From NCBI RefSeq assembly GCF_042680125.1, contig NZ_JBHTNY010000072.1: a stretch of 21,590 nt of DNA, one strand, 5' to 3'. The DNA comes from Robinsoniella peoriensis (GTDB lineage Bacteria; Bacillota; Clostridia; Lachnospirales; Lachnospiraceae). Below are positions 1 to 7,454 of this stretch, piece after piece. Position 1 is the first letter of the stretch, and the number at the start of each line of letters is the position of its first letter. A model generated the notes under the pieces. It searched no databases. It saw only the letters and a list, made by a program, of their open reading frames with translations, and was not told the origin of the DNA. A program made the position numbers and the translations under genes.

Positions 1-105
1 AAAAAGAATTGTTTTATCTAATTCTTTCCAAGATAGAGCCATTTATTTCCATAGACACAACTTATTTTACACTACCAGATTGTCACTTCAGTATTCAGTC
101 CGGTT

Positions 106-1635
106 TTGGGAGTTATGTGTGCCAGCGGTATTATCAAAGGATTTCTCTCACTGTTCGTTGCACTAAGTATCCTGGATGGAACAGGCGGTACATACAATAT
201 TCTTTATGGATTATCAGATGCGCTGTTTTTTTATTTTCCAATCATACTAGGATATACAGCAGCCAAACGGTTTGGCATTTCTGAATTTGAGGGACTGGTT
301 ATCGGAGCCAGTATGATATATCCAAATATGTTAGCTTCGAGCAGCCTGGATGTATCCACACTCTTTGGAATACCCGTAATGATGCCTTCCTCCGGTGATT
401 ATTCAAGCAGCGTTATTCCTGTAATATGTGCGGTTGCATTTGCGGCATGGTTCGAGAAGCGGTTCAAAAAGTTCATACCAGATACAATTAAGTTGTTTGC
501 GGTTCCTTTGATAACATGTTTTGTGACTGTCTGTCTTACCTTATGGGTAATTGGACCTATTGCATCGACTGCTTCAGGACTGCTTACCAGTGGATTGATG
601 GCTATCTATAATTTCAGCCCAGTGGTCATGGGAATTGTGGTTGGAGGCTTGTGGCAGGTCATGGTTATGTTCGGACTGCACTGGGCAATCGTCCCGGTTA
701 TGATTAACAATGTCCAAACGCTGGGATTTGATATGGTGCAGGTAGGGATGTTCGGTACGACCTTTGTTCAAACAGGAGCTATCATTGCCATTTACCTGAA
801 AACTAAAGATAATCGCATGAAAAGCCTTTGTGTTCCAGCTATTATTTCAGGTATTGCAGGTGTCACAGAACCTGCCATTTATGGAATAACACTGCCCAAA
901 AAGAAACCCTTTATACAGACTTGTGTTATCGCAGCGATTGCAGGCGGAGTGATTGCTGCAATGGGAGCAAGATATTATGTCGTTCCGGGAATGGGAGTCT
1001 TTGGCTATACTGCATTTGTTAATACCGCTACCGGCGATTTCTCAGGCATGACGGCAGCAATAATAGTAAGTATTTTTGCATTAATAGCTGGATTCATACT
1101 GGTGTACTTAACCTACAAGGATGATATCCAGAAGAAAAAGAAAGAGGAAGATGAAACTGTAAAGGGGCAGGGAATTTGCATTGGCGCACCAATGAAAGGG
1201 CAGGTTATAGCATTGAGTCAGGTTCAGGATGAAGCATTTTCAACAGGAGCTCTTGGACAGGGGATTGCAATGATTCCAAAGGAAGGAAAATTATATGCAC
1301 CAGTCAATGGAGAGATAGAAACCTTTTTTCCAACGGGACATGCAGTTGGAATGGTGTCTGAAGATGGGGCGGAAATTCTGATACATGTAGGTATGGACAC
1401 CGTACAGTTGAATGGAAAAGGATTCACTCCCAAAGTATCTCAAGGAGATTATGTAAATAAAGGAGACTTATTATTAGAATTTGATATGAAGCAGATTGAG
1501 GGAGCTGGTTATTCTCTGATAACACCAATTGTCATTACAAATACGGATGACTATAAAGACATAAAAACAATAGATAATGCGATGGCAGAACCCGGAGATA
1601 GGCTGATATGTATCACCAATGAAGCAAATAGTTAA
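106..1635 (+). CDS. Beta-glucoside-type PTS permease, EIIC-EIIA, 5' truncated
   Basis: This is the membrane and EIIA part of a BglF/BglP-type PTS permease, which imports and phosphorylates beta-glucosides using phosphate passed from enzyme I and HPr. EIIC covers about residues 1-345; its hallmark GVTEPAIYG follows the first membrane helices. A charged linker (KKKKEEDE) leads to a glucose-type EIIA domain (about 360-500) with PTGHAVGM and the phosphorylated-His motif EILIHVGMD (His about 427). Full family members are about 620 residues with an N-terminal EIIB of about 85 residues carrying the Cys. That EIIB is absent here. Homology-like sequence in this frame reaches back to about position 79 (IVTSVFSPVLGVMCASG), but stops occur at 19, 34 and 52, and no good start or ribosome site is visible; 106 is a TTG. 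Either the gene was truncated by rearrangement or a frameshift lies near the window edge. It ends 29 nt before the GH1 gene. Confidence 0.85.
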   Translation: MGVMCASGIIKGFLSLFVALSILDGTGGTYNILYGLSDALFFYFPIILGYTAAKRFGISEFEGLVIGASMIYPNMLASSSLDVSTLFGIPVMMPSSGDYSSSVIPVICAVAFAAWFEKRFKKFIPDTIKLFAVPLITCFVTVCLTLWVIGPIASTASGLLTSGLMAIYNFSPVVMGIVVGGLWQVMVMFGLHWAIVPVMINNVQTLGFDMVQVGMFGTTFVQTGAIIAIYLKTKDNRMKSLCVPAIISGIAGVTEPAIYGITLPKKKPFIQTCVIAAIAGGVIAAMGARYYVVPGMGVFGYTAFVNTATGDFSGMTAAIIVSIFALIAGFILVYLTYKDDIQKKKKEEDETVKGQGICIGAPMKGQVIALSQVQDEAFSTGALGQGIAMIPKEGKLYAPVNGEIETFFPTGHAVGMVSEDGAEILIHVGMDTVQLNGKGFTPKVSQGDYVNKGDLLLEFDMKQIEGAGYSLITPIVITNTDDYKDIKTIDNAMAEPGDRLICITNEANS

Positions 1636-1664
1636 AAATAAATATTTATATAAGGAGGCAGAAA

Positions 1665-3089
1665 ATGTATCATAAAGAACAAAAATCCTTTCCGAAAGAA
1701 TTTTTATGGGGAGCCAGCACTTCGGCCTATCAGGTGGAAGGTGCAAGTCTGGAAGATGGTAAGGGACCATCTTGTCAGGATGTAAAGTCAGTTCCGGAAG
1801 GGACTACGGATTTAAAAGTATGTGCGGATCATTACCATCATTATAAAGAAGATATCGCACTTATGGCAGAAATGGGATTCAAATCCTACCGCTTTTCCAT
1901 TGCATGGTCAAGAGTATTGCCGGAAGGCACGGGAACGATAAATCAAAAAGGCATCGACTTTTACAATAATCTGATTAATGAATGCCGTAAGCATCAGATA
2001 GAACCAATTGTTACCATGTTTCATTTTGATATGCCGGCAGCACTGGATAAGAGAGGATCATGGTCAAACCGAGATTCTGTAGACTGGTTTCTTGAATATG
2101 CCAGAGTTATGTTTGAGCATTTTGGGGATAGGGTTCGGTACTGGCTTACGATCAATGAACAAAACATGCTTACACTGCTTGGACCGGTAATAGGTTCCTT
2201 CTATATGCCTGAAAACTGTACAAACCAGATGAAGGAGATTTACCAGCAAAATCATCATCAGCTTGTGGCACAGGCAAAAGTCATGACTTTATGCCATGAA
2301 ATGCTTCCTGACGCAAAAATCGGGCCTGCACCTAACATCAGCCTTGTATATGCGGAGAAATGTAAACCGGAGGATGTACTGGCGGCACAGAATTACAATG
2401 CAATCCGTAACTGGCTTTATCTGGACGTGGCAGTTTATGGAACCTATAACCATCTGGTATGGTCATATTTGGAAGAACGGGGAGCCTGTCCTGAATTTTC
2501 AGAAGGAGATGCAGAGGCATTGAAAAACGGACATCCGGATTTTATCGGGTTTAACTATTACGCATCTGCCACAGTAAGGGAAAATAATGAAATGGAAAAT
2601 GACGGAGAACCGTCAGACCAGCAAAGCGGCGGTGGGGAAGCGGGTATCTATATGAGCTGCTCTAACCCTTACCTTGCAAAAACAGAATTTGGATGGGAGG
2701 TTGATCCGGTAGGGTTTCGGGCAACCATGAGAGAATTGTATTCCCGCTACCACTTACCACTTCTCGTTACGGAGAATGGATTAGGGGCTTACGACAAACT
2801 TGAAAATGGAAAAATCCACGATTTCTACCGAATCAAATATCTTAAGGAACATATTAAAGAAATCCAGTCAGCAATCACGGACGGAGTGGCAGTGATAGGA
2901 TATAATCCGTGGTCAGCAATTGATTTGGTATCTACCCATGAGGGAATGAAAAAGCGTTATGGATTTGTTTTTGTAGACAGGGATGAATTTGATTTGAAAA
3001 CACTAAAACGCTACCGTAAGGATTCCTTTTACTGGTATAAAAAAGTGATAGAGTCGAATGGCTGTGATTTAGAATATCAGGAGGCTTGA
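1665..3089 (+). CDS. 6-phospho-beta-glucosidase, glycoside hydrolase family 1
   Basis: A cytoplasmic GH1 enzyme (474 residues, the usual length) that hydrolyses phosphorylated beta-glucosides delivered by a PTS, giving glucose-6-phosphate and the aglycone or sugar. The N-terminal signature FLWGASTSAYQVEGA is present. The acid/base Glu is E165 in LTINEQN and the nucleophile is E370 in LVTENGLG. The C-terminal stretch after NPWSAIDLVSTHEGM, ending in KKRYGFVFVDRD, is typical of the phospho-specific branch. The usual NEP next to the acid/base is NEQ here, which also occurs in this branch. The start is set by a strong AAGGAGG about 8 nt upstream. It sits directly behind the PTS permease and 4 nt ahead of the next small gene, so co-transcription is very likely. 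No signal peptide is seen, which fits a phosphorylated substrate. BglA, AscB and BglH-type names cannot be told apart from sequence alone. Confidence 0.95.
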   Translation: MYHKEQKSFPKEFLWGASTSAYQVEGASLEDGKGPSCQDVKSVPEGTTDLKVCADHYHHYKEDIALMAEMGFKSYRFSIAWSRVLPEGTGTINQKGIDFYNNLINECRKHQIEPIVTMFHFDMPAALDKRGSWSNRDSVDWFLEYARVMFEHFGDRVRYWLTINEQNMLTLLGPVIGSFYMPENCTNQMKEIYQQNHHQLVAQAKVMTLCHEMLPDAKIGPAPNISLVYAEKCKPEDVLAAQNYNAIRNWLYLDVAVYGTYNHLVWSYLEERGACPEFSEGDAEALKNGHPDFIGFNYYASATVRENNEMENDGEPSDQQSGGGEAGIYMSCSNPYLAKTEFGWEVDPVGFRATMRELYSRYHLPLLVTENGLGAYDKLENGKIHDFYRIKYLKEHIKEIQSAITDGVAVIGYNPWSAIDLVSTHEGMKKRYGFVFVDRDEFDLKTLKRYRKDSFYWYKKVIESNGCDLEYQEA

Positions 3090-3093
3090 AATA

Positions 3094-3321
3094 ATGGATG
3101 AAAAGCTTGCAGAGGATCAGCTGATTCGCAATTTGTACGATGCAGGGTTATGTCAGGAAGAAGTAGAACAGTTTTTACTATGCTACAGACAGAAGAAACG
3201 AGTGGCACAGATGAAGATTTTAAATGATTATAGAGGAAAATTACTTCATACAGTGCAGGGCAGTCAGGAAAAGCTATATTGTCTGGATTATTTAATACGG
3301 CGATTAAAGACGGAAGAGTAG
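3094..3321 (+). CDS. Small conserved-looking helical protein, function unknown
   Basis: This 75-residue protein starts 4 nt after the GH1 stop; the ribosome site AGGAGG overlaps the end of that gene, so it is probably translationally coupled to it. The sequence is rich in charged residues and predicted helical, with no membrane segment or signal. The pattern NLYDAG...EEVEQF at the start and CLDYLIRRLK at the end resembles small proteins found beside metabolic genes in clostridia. The last part also recalls the C-terminal helix of MerR-type regulators, but no DNA-binding helix-turn-helix is visible. I do not assign a function. An adaptor or regulatory partner is possible only by context. Confidence 0.7.
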   Translation: MDEKLAEDQLIRNLYDAGLCQEEVEQFLLCYRQKKRVAQMKILNDYRGKLLHTVQGSQEKLYCLDYLIRRLKTEE

Positions 3322-3339
3322 ATTTTAAAATAGAAAAGG

Positions 3340-3762
3340 ATGTTGTCTTTGGATAGACTCCTGTTTACAGCAACACATTATCCAATGAATTATGGATTTA
3401 TTCCTAGAACATATGGGGATGATAAAGACCCGTTGGATGTATTGGTGCTTTGTTCAGAGCCGATTGAGCCGATGACTTTGGTTAGGAGTTATTCCATTGG
3501 TGTAATGAAGATGGAGGATGGTGGAGTGGGAGATGAAAAGATTATTGCAATTCCTTATGGTGATCCTACCTACATGGGATATACAGATATCAAGGAACTC
3601 CCAGCACATATTTTCGATGAATTAAAACATTTTTTTTCTATTCATAAATATTTAGAGGGAAAAGATACGGTGGTTAATGAGTTTAGCGGACCTATTGATG
3701 CGGTGGAAATAATTGAAAAATGTATGGAAAATTATAAGCATAAATTTGGGAAGGGGGAATAG
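3340..3762 (+). CDS. ppa: Inorganic pyrophosphatase (family I), N-terminally truncated
   Basis: Soluble family I pyrophosphatase (PPi to two phosphates), recognised by HYPMNYGFIPRTYGDD, the metal-binding signature DKDPLDVLVL, GDEKIIAIPYGDPTY and a C-terminal HIFDELKHFFSIHKYLEGK. The readable protein is 140 residues, whereas intact family members are about 170-180. The missing first ~35 residues should carry three active-site residues (E20, K29 and E31 in the E. coli enzyme). The ATG at 3340 corresponds to an internal position of the family, and two in-frame TAG codons lie just upstream (3319 and 3331). The ribosome site is poor for this ATG, since AAAAGG touches it; TTG codons at 3343 or 3349 would be better spaced. 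It is probably a broken gene or a non-catalytic remnant kept in the operon. The identity is clear; activity is doubtful. Confidence 0.85.
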   Translation: MLSLDRLLFTATHYPMNYGFIPRTYGDDKDPLDVLVLCSEPIEPMTLVRSYSIGVMKMEDGGVGDEKIIAIPYGDPTYMGYTDIKELPAHIFDELKHFFSIHKYLEGKDTVVNEFSGPIDAVEIIEKCMENYKHKFGKGE

Positions 3763-3766
3763 CAAT

Positions 3767-5386
3767 ATGATTGAATTATTCGGAAAGTCTGTATATAAAG
3801 GACTGGCGTTAGGCCCAATAGTTGTTTTTAAGAAAAATGATGAACAAGTTAAAAGAATAAAAATAGACGATGCGGACGCAGAAATATTCAGGCTGGGGAA
3901 AGCCGCAGAAAAATCAAGGATACAGCTTCAGGAATTGTATGATAAAGCCGTGAAAGAAGTGGGGGAGACCAGTGCAGCTGTGTTTGAGGTGCATCAGATG
4001 ATGTTGGAGGATGAAGATTATCTGAGTGCAATTCATAATATGATCCGCACAGAAATGGTGAATGCAGAGTATGCGGCTGCAGTTACTGGTGACAATTTTT
4101 CTGAAATGTTTGCTGGGATGAGTGACGAATATATGAAGGCAAGAGCAGCAGATTTGAAAGATATTTCAAACCGCCTTGTGAGAAATCTTCAGGGGGTAGA
4201 AGAGATTAATTTCACTTCTATGGAACCATCAATTATTATAGCGGATGATTTAAGTCCGAGTGAGACTGTTCAAATGAATAAGGACAAATTGCTGGCATTT
4301 GTGACAGTTCATGGTTCGACAAATTCCCATACGGCTATTCTGGCACGAATGATGAATATTCCAGCATTAATCGGAGTGCCATTGGATCTGGAAGAAATAC
4401 ATACGGGTATGAAAGCTGTAGTCGATGGTTTTGAAGGAAAAGTTGTTTTTCAGCCTTCAGAAGAATTGTATACACTGACAGAAGCAAGAATTTTTAAGGA
4501 AAAGGAAAAACAACAGCTTTTACATACATTAAAAGGAAAAGAAAATATCACCAAGAGCGGATATAAAATTAATGTATATGCAAATATCGGAAGTGTCAGT
4601 GATGTGGGATATGTGTTGGAGAATGATGCAGGTGGCATAGGGTTATTTCGGAGTGAATTTTTGTATCTGGGCAGAACTGATTTTCCGACAGAGGAGGAAC
4701 AATATCAGGCATATAAACAGGTAGCACAGACAATGGCTGATAAAAAGGTTATTATCCGCACTTTGGATATTGGTGCTGATAAGCAAGTGGACTATCTTAA
4801 ACTCGGAAATGAAGATAACCCGGCGATGGGGTATAGGGCAATTCGTATTTGTCTGAAGCAGCCTGAAATATTCAAGGTGCAGCTCCGGGCATTGCTTCGG
4901 GCGGCTATATCTGGCAATATTTCCATTATGTATCCTATGATTACTTCTGTAGAAGAAGTGCAGAAAATTTATGACATCCTGGAAGAAGTACAAAAGGAAT
5001 TAGAAGCAGTACAGATACCATATAAATTGCCGGAACAAGGTATTATGATTGAAACCCCAGCAGCAGTAATGATCAGCGATGAATTAGCGGAACTGGTAGA
5101 TTTTTTTAGTATTGGTACAAATGATTTGACCCAGTATGCATTGGCGATAGACAGGCAGAACGAGAAATTAGATGATTTTTATAAACCGCACCATAAGGCG
5201 ATTTTGAGAATGATCCAATTAGTGATAGAAAATGCCCATAAAGCAGGAAAATGGGTGGGAATCTGCGGAGAATTGGGTTCAGATCTGGAGTTGACAGAGA
5301 CCTTCATAAGAATGGGAATTGATGAACTTTCTGTTTCTCCGGGGATGGTACTAAAACTCCGAAAACGAATCCGTGAAATAATATAA
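3767..5386 (+). CDS. ptsI: Phosphoenolpyruvate-protein phosphotransferase (PTS enzyme I)
   Basis: Cytoplasmic enzyme I takes phosphate from PEP onto a histidine and passes it to HPr, driving all PTS uptake. The protein is 539 residues, slightly shorter than typical (about 570) but complete. In order: N-terminal swivel/HPr-binding domain (MIELFGKSVYKGLALGPI), the phosphorylated His188 in STNSHTAILAR, then the PEP-binding barrel with GIGLFRSEFLYL, IIRTLDIGADKQ, the signature SIGTNDLTQYALAIDRQN and the catalytic Cys in GICGELGSD. An in-frame ATG lies earlier, at 3713 inside the pyrophosphatase gene, but homology and the AAGGGGGAA ribosome site favour 3767. It follows the pyrophosphatase stop by 4 nt and precedes the membrane protein by 13 nt. 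No HPr gene is nearby, so a general HPr would be shared. An enzyme I inside a sugar operon is unusual, as ptsI is commonly paired with ptsH. Confidence 0.96.
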   Translation: MIELFGKSVYKGLALGPIVVFKKNDEQVKRIKIDDADAEIFRLGKAAEKSRIQLQELYDKAVKEVGETSAAVFEVHQMMLEDEDYLSAIHNMIRTEMVNAEYAAAVTGDNFSEMFAGMSDEYMKARAADLKDISNRLVRNLQGVEEINFTSMEPSIIIADDLSPSETVQMNKDKLLAFVTVHGSTNSHTAILARMMNIPALIGVPLDLEEIHTGMKAVVDGFEGKVVFQPSEELYTLTEARIFKEKEKQQLLHTLKGKENITKSGYKINVYANIGSVSDVGYVLENDAGGIGLFRSEFLYLGRTDFPTEEEQYQAYKQVAQTMADKKVIIRTLDIGADKQVDYLKLGNEDNPAMGYRAIRICLKQPEIFKVQLRALLRAAISGNISIMYPMITSVEEVQKIYDILEEVQKELEAVQIPYKLPEQGIMIETPAAVMISDELAELVDFFSIGTNDLTQYALAIDRQNEKLDDFYKPHHKAILRMIQLVIENAHKAGKWVGICGELGSDLELTETFIRMGIDELSVSPGMVLKLRKRIREII

Positions 5387-5399
5387 GAGGTGAAACTTA

Positions 5400-6074
5400 A
5401 TGTCTGTAAAGAGAAAAATTCAAATTATAATTGATATCCTTATGGCAATCATGCTCCCATTTCTTATGTCATATATCATGGCAGGTGAAAAAATCCATGA
5501 GTGGGTCGGAACCGTGATGTTCTTATTATTTATAACACATCATGTTCTGAATTTCTATTGGGTTAAAAATATAACAAAGGGAAGTTATAACAAGGTACGG
5601 ATACTGGGGACAGCGATTAATCTCTGCTTACTGATTATCATGATTACGCTTATGGTAAGCGGCATCATGATGTCTAAGCATCTGTATGTAAATCTGCCGT
5701 TAGATGGAGGAATAGGTACAGCCAGAATAGCACATCTGCTTGCGTCCAATTGGGGATTTGTACTCATGTCTCTGCATTTGGGACTGCACTGGAATATCTT
5801 TTTAGGAATGGCAAAAAAGGCAGCAAAAGGAAAGACGGAGAGCGTTAGGGGAGTAATTGTACTACGCGTAACAGCGGCATTGGTTTCTGTTTATGGTATT
5901 TATACATTTTTCAAACGACAGATAGGTTCATACTTGTTTTTAACCAATCAGTATGTCTTTTTTGAAGAAAGTGAGATGCTTCCATATTTTTTAATAGACT
6001 ATCTGGCTGTTATGGGAATGTTTATCTGCATGGGATATTATTTGACAAAAATAGTAAAACAACGCAGAAAGTGA
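5400..6074 (+). CDS. DUF4405-like membrane protein, possible b-type cytochrome
   Basis: A 224-residue integral membrane protein with about five or six hydrophobic segments (near residues 8-28, 36-55, 72-92, 112-130, 150-170 and 194-216). The order HEWVG, ITHHVLNFYW, a SGIMMS turn, IAHLLAS and SLHLGLHW matches the pattern of DUF4405-type proteins, in which conserved histidines in membrane helices suggest haem binding as in cytochrome b or ferric reductase folds. I see the histidines; haem binding is inferred. GAGGTG lies upstream of the ATG, and the gene starts 13 nt after ptsI, so it is likely the last gene of that operon. A role with the PTS is not obvious; the gene may be a passenger. No clear terminator was found after it. 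Confidence 0.7.
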   Translation: MSVKRKIQIIIDILMAIMLPFLMSYIMAGEKIHEWVGTVMFLLFITHHVLNFYWVKNITKGSYNKVRILGTAINLCLLIIMITLMVSGIMMSKHLYVNLPLDGGIGTARIAHLLASNWGFVLMSLHLGLHWNIFLGMAKKAAKGKTESVRGVIVLRVTAALVSVYGIYTFFKRQIGSYLFLTNQYVFFEESEMLPYFLIDYLAVMGMFICMGYYLTKIVKQRRK

Positions 6075-6192
6075 TGAGGTAATGACAGAATATAAAAATG
6101 CTATTGTATCAAGTATCATTTTTATTAGCAGAGAGCATTGAGGGTGGTTAAAGTAATCGGAAAATTAAGTTTAATCATGTAAGGAGATATTT

Positions 6193-6543
6193 ATGCAGAA
6201 TGTTAAAACAAAGGCTTTTTTTTCAGCAGATAAAGTTATCATCCAAAATGTGGAAAATAACAGTGAATTGTCTCACCTAATGTTTCCTGTATTAGAAGAA
6301 CTGAAGACAGCATATAATAATAAATTAAAATACCATGCATCGTGGATTGCGGCGTCTGTAAATGAAGTGGCTAAGCTAATAGATGAGTTAGACAACAAAA
6401 CAGGAAATGCACTTGAATGTGAAATAATGAAAAGAGCTACTTATCTAATTGAGTTTGAGTTATGGATAAAAGTGATGGACTTCTGGTATATGATAATAAA
6501 GAAATATGATTTAAAAGATAAGGTATGCAGCTATAGGGATTAA
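6193..6543 (+). CDS. Hypothetical helical protein
   Basis: A 116-residue protein I do not recognise. It has a good start (AAGGAG 7 nt ahead of ATG), no signal peptide and no clear membrane helix. The middle and end look alpha-helical, with a Trp/Tyr-rich stretch (IEFELWIKVMDFWYMIIKKYDL). It lies 118 nt downstream of the PTS cluster and about 107 nt upstream of an OmpR-type regulator, both gaps being AT-rich. Its codon use is more AT-rich than the sugar genes, like the regulator and recombinases that follow, so it may belong to that mobile module. It could be an accessory or partner protein of the atypical regulator, but nothing in the sequence proves this. Confidence 0.6.
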   Translation: MQNVKTKAFFSADKVIIQNVENNSELSHLMFPVLEELKTAYNNKLKYHASWIAASVNEVAKLIDELDNKTGNALECEIMKRATYLIEFELWIKVMDFWYMIIKKYDLKDKVCSYRD

Positions 6544-6650
6544 AGTATGCATAATGATATATTAGATATAAAGTGAAATTGCTTGGTTTTTACAAGAACA
6601 AGAGGTGGTGATTAATTAGAAGAATAGATTTTTATATTGGCTGTAAAATA

Positions 6651-7346
6651 TTGATGATAATAGCAAGCAATGAAGTACAGCATAAAGTCAAAGATTTGTT
6701 GGAAGAAAAATCAGCAAAACTATACTGCACATCAAGTATACAGGATGCATTATCCCATTTATCAAGATTTCCGTATCATTTGATTGTAGTTGAATCAGGA
6801 GCACATAAAGAAAAAACATACCAAGTGATACTGACAATCAGAAAGATAACTCAAATGCCTATTATGGTAATTATGTCTGAGGTTGATGACGAAAGTTTTT
6901 TTTATGTGGAATCAGGTGCGGACATGGCTGTAAAAGACTCTAGCACCAAAGAAGATATTTTTGTATATATGTATGCCTTGACCCGAAGATACTTATCATG
7001 GAATGAGGGCAAAAATAATACAAAGGATATTATACAAATAGAACCATTGGTGATGAATCAGATTGCCAGAAAGATGTTTTGGGATAATCATGAGATTTCA
7101 CTAAGTAAGCATGAATTTGATTTTCTACATCTGCTTGTTATGGCTCCTGGCCGGGTATATACATTTGAGCAGATTTATGAAACAGTATGGCACGAACATC
7201 CTCATGGAAACATCAACAATATACTCTGGTGTTTCACACACCGGCTAAGAAAAAAATTAAAAGCTCAGGATCCGAGAGCAGAAGAAATAATTAAATGTGT
7301 TAGAAATGTAGGTTATTATTTTGAACCGATAGAAGATATACCGTGA
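6651..7346 (+). CDS. OmpR/PhoB-type regulator with degenerate receiver domain
   Basis: A 231-residue transcription factor. Residues 1-115 have the length and hydrophobic pattern of a receiver domain, but the acidic pocket is lost: the usual DD after strand 1 is replaced by ASNE, and the phospho-acceptor Asp position reads VVESG. The Ser and Lys positions (IMS, VKDSS) remain. Residues ~130-227 form an OmpR-type winged helix (ISLSKHEFDFLHLLVMAPGRVYTFEQIYETVW, then VRNVGYYF). No histidine kinase lies beside it, which fits phosphorylation-independent control. The start is uncertain: TTG 6651 or ATG 6654 lack a ribosome site, while a good AGAGGTGG at 6601 precedes an open stretch beginning after a TGA at 6609 with only an ATT (6615) in place. 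A perfect terminator follows directly. The tandem repeats just downstream are a plausible target. Confidence 0.85.
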   Translation: MMIIASNEVQHKVKDLLEEKSAKLYCTSSIQDALSHLSRFPYHLIVVESGAHKEKTYQVILTIRKITQMPIMVIMSEVDDESFFYVESGADMAVKDSSTKEDIFVYMYALTRRYLSWNEGKNNTKDIIQIEPLVMNQIARKMFWDNHEISLSKHEFDFLHLLVMAPGRVYTFEQIYETVWHEHPHGNINNILWCFTHRLRKKLKAQDPRAEEIIKCVRNVGYYFEPIEDIP

Positions 7347-7384
7347 CAGACTTAATTGAAATGTACAATTAAGTCTGTTTTTTT
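7347..7384 (+). terminator. Rho-independent terminator after the OmpR-type regulator
   Basis: A perfect 12-bp inverted repeat (CAGACTTAATTG at 7347-7358 pairing with 7366-7377), a 7-nt loop and a run of seven T. It begins one base after the regulator stop codon. It separates the regulator's transcript from the repeat-controlled promoter downstream. Confidence 0.93.
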
Positions 7385-7399
7385 GTTTGTTTTAAAAAG

Positions 7400-7443
7400 T
7401 GACAGTTATCTGACAGTCGTTTAACAGTTAGTTGACAGTTGCG
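7400..7443 (+). repeat. Four tandem 11-bp repeats, Pho-box-like operator
   Basis: Four head-to-tail 11-bp units read TGACAGTTATC, TGACAGTCGTT, TAACAGTTAGT and TGACAGTTGCG. The shared core TGACAG is the reverse complement of CTGTCA, the half-site of the E. coli PhoB box, and an 11-bp period is the spacing at which OmpR/PhoB-family proteins bind head to tail. The last unit ends 5 bp before a TATACT hexamer, as in activator-dependent promoters where the operator replaces the -35 box. The OmpR-type regulator encoded immediately upstream is the obvious candidate to bind here; that is inference. Confidence 0.8.
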
Positions 7444-7454
7444 TTTAGTATACT
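7432..7454 (+). promoter_or_regulatory. Probable activator-dependent promoter
   Basis: TATACT at 7449-7454 is a good -10 hexamer. A consensus TTGACA at 7432-7437 lies inside the last repeat, but the 11-bp gap is too short for a normal sigma-A promoter, and the TTAACA at 7421 is 22 bp away. This suits recruitment of polymerase by a protein bound to the 11-bp repeats. It would drive the sigma-like/recombinase genes. Confidence 0.55.

Noticed and set aside
9..284. Open frame at the left edge
   Set aside because: It overlaps the PTS frame from position 79 on, starts with TTG lacking a ribosome site, and its residues match nothing in the permease family; it is a shadow frame.
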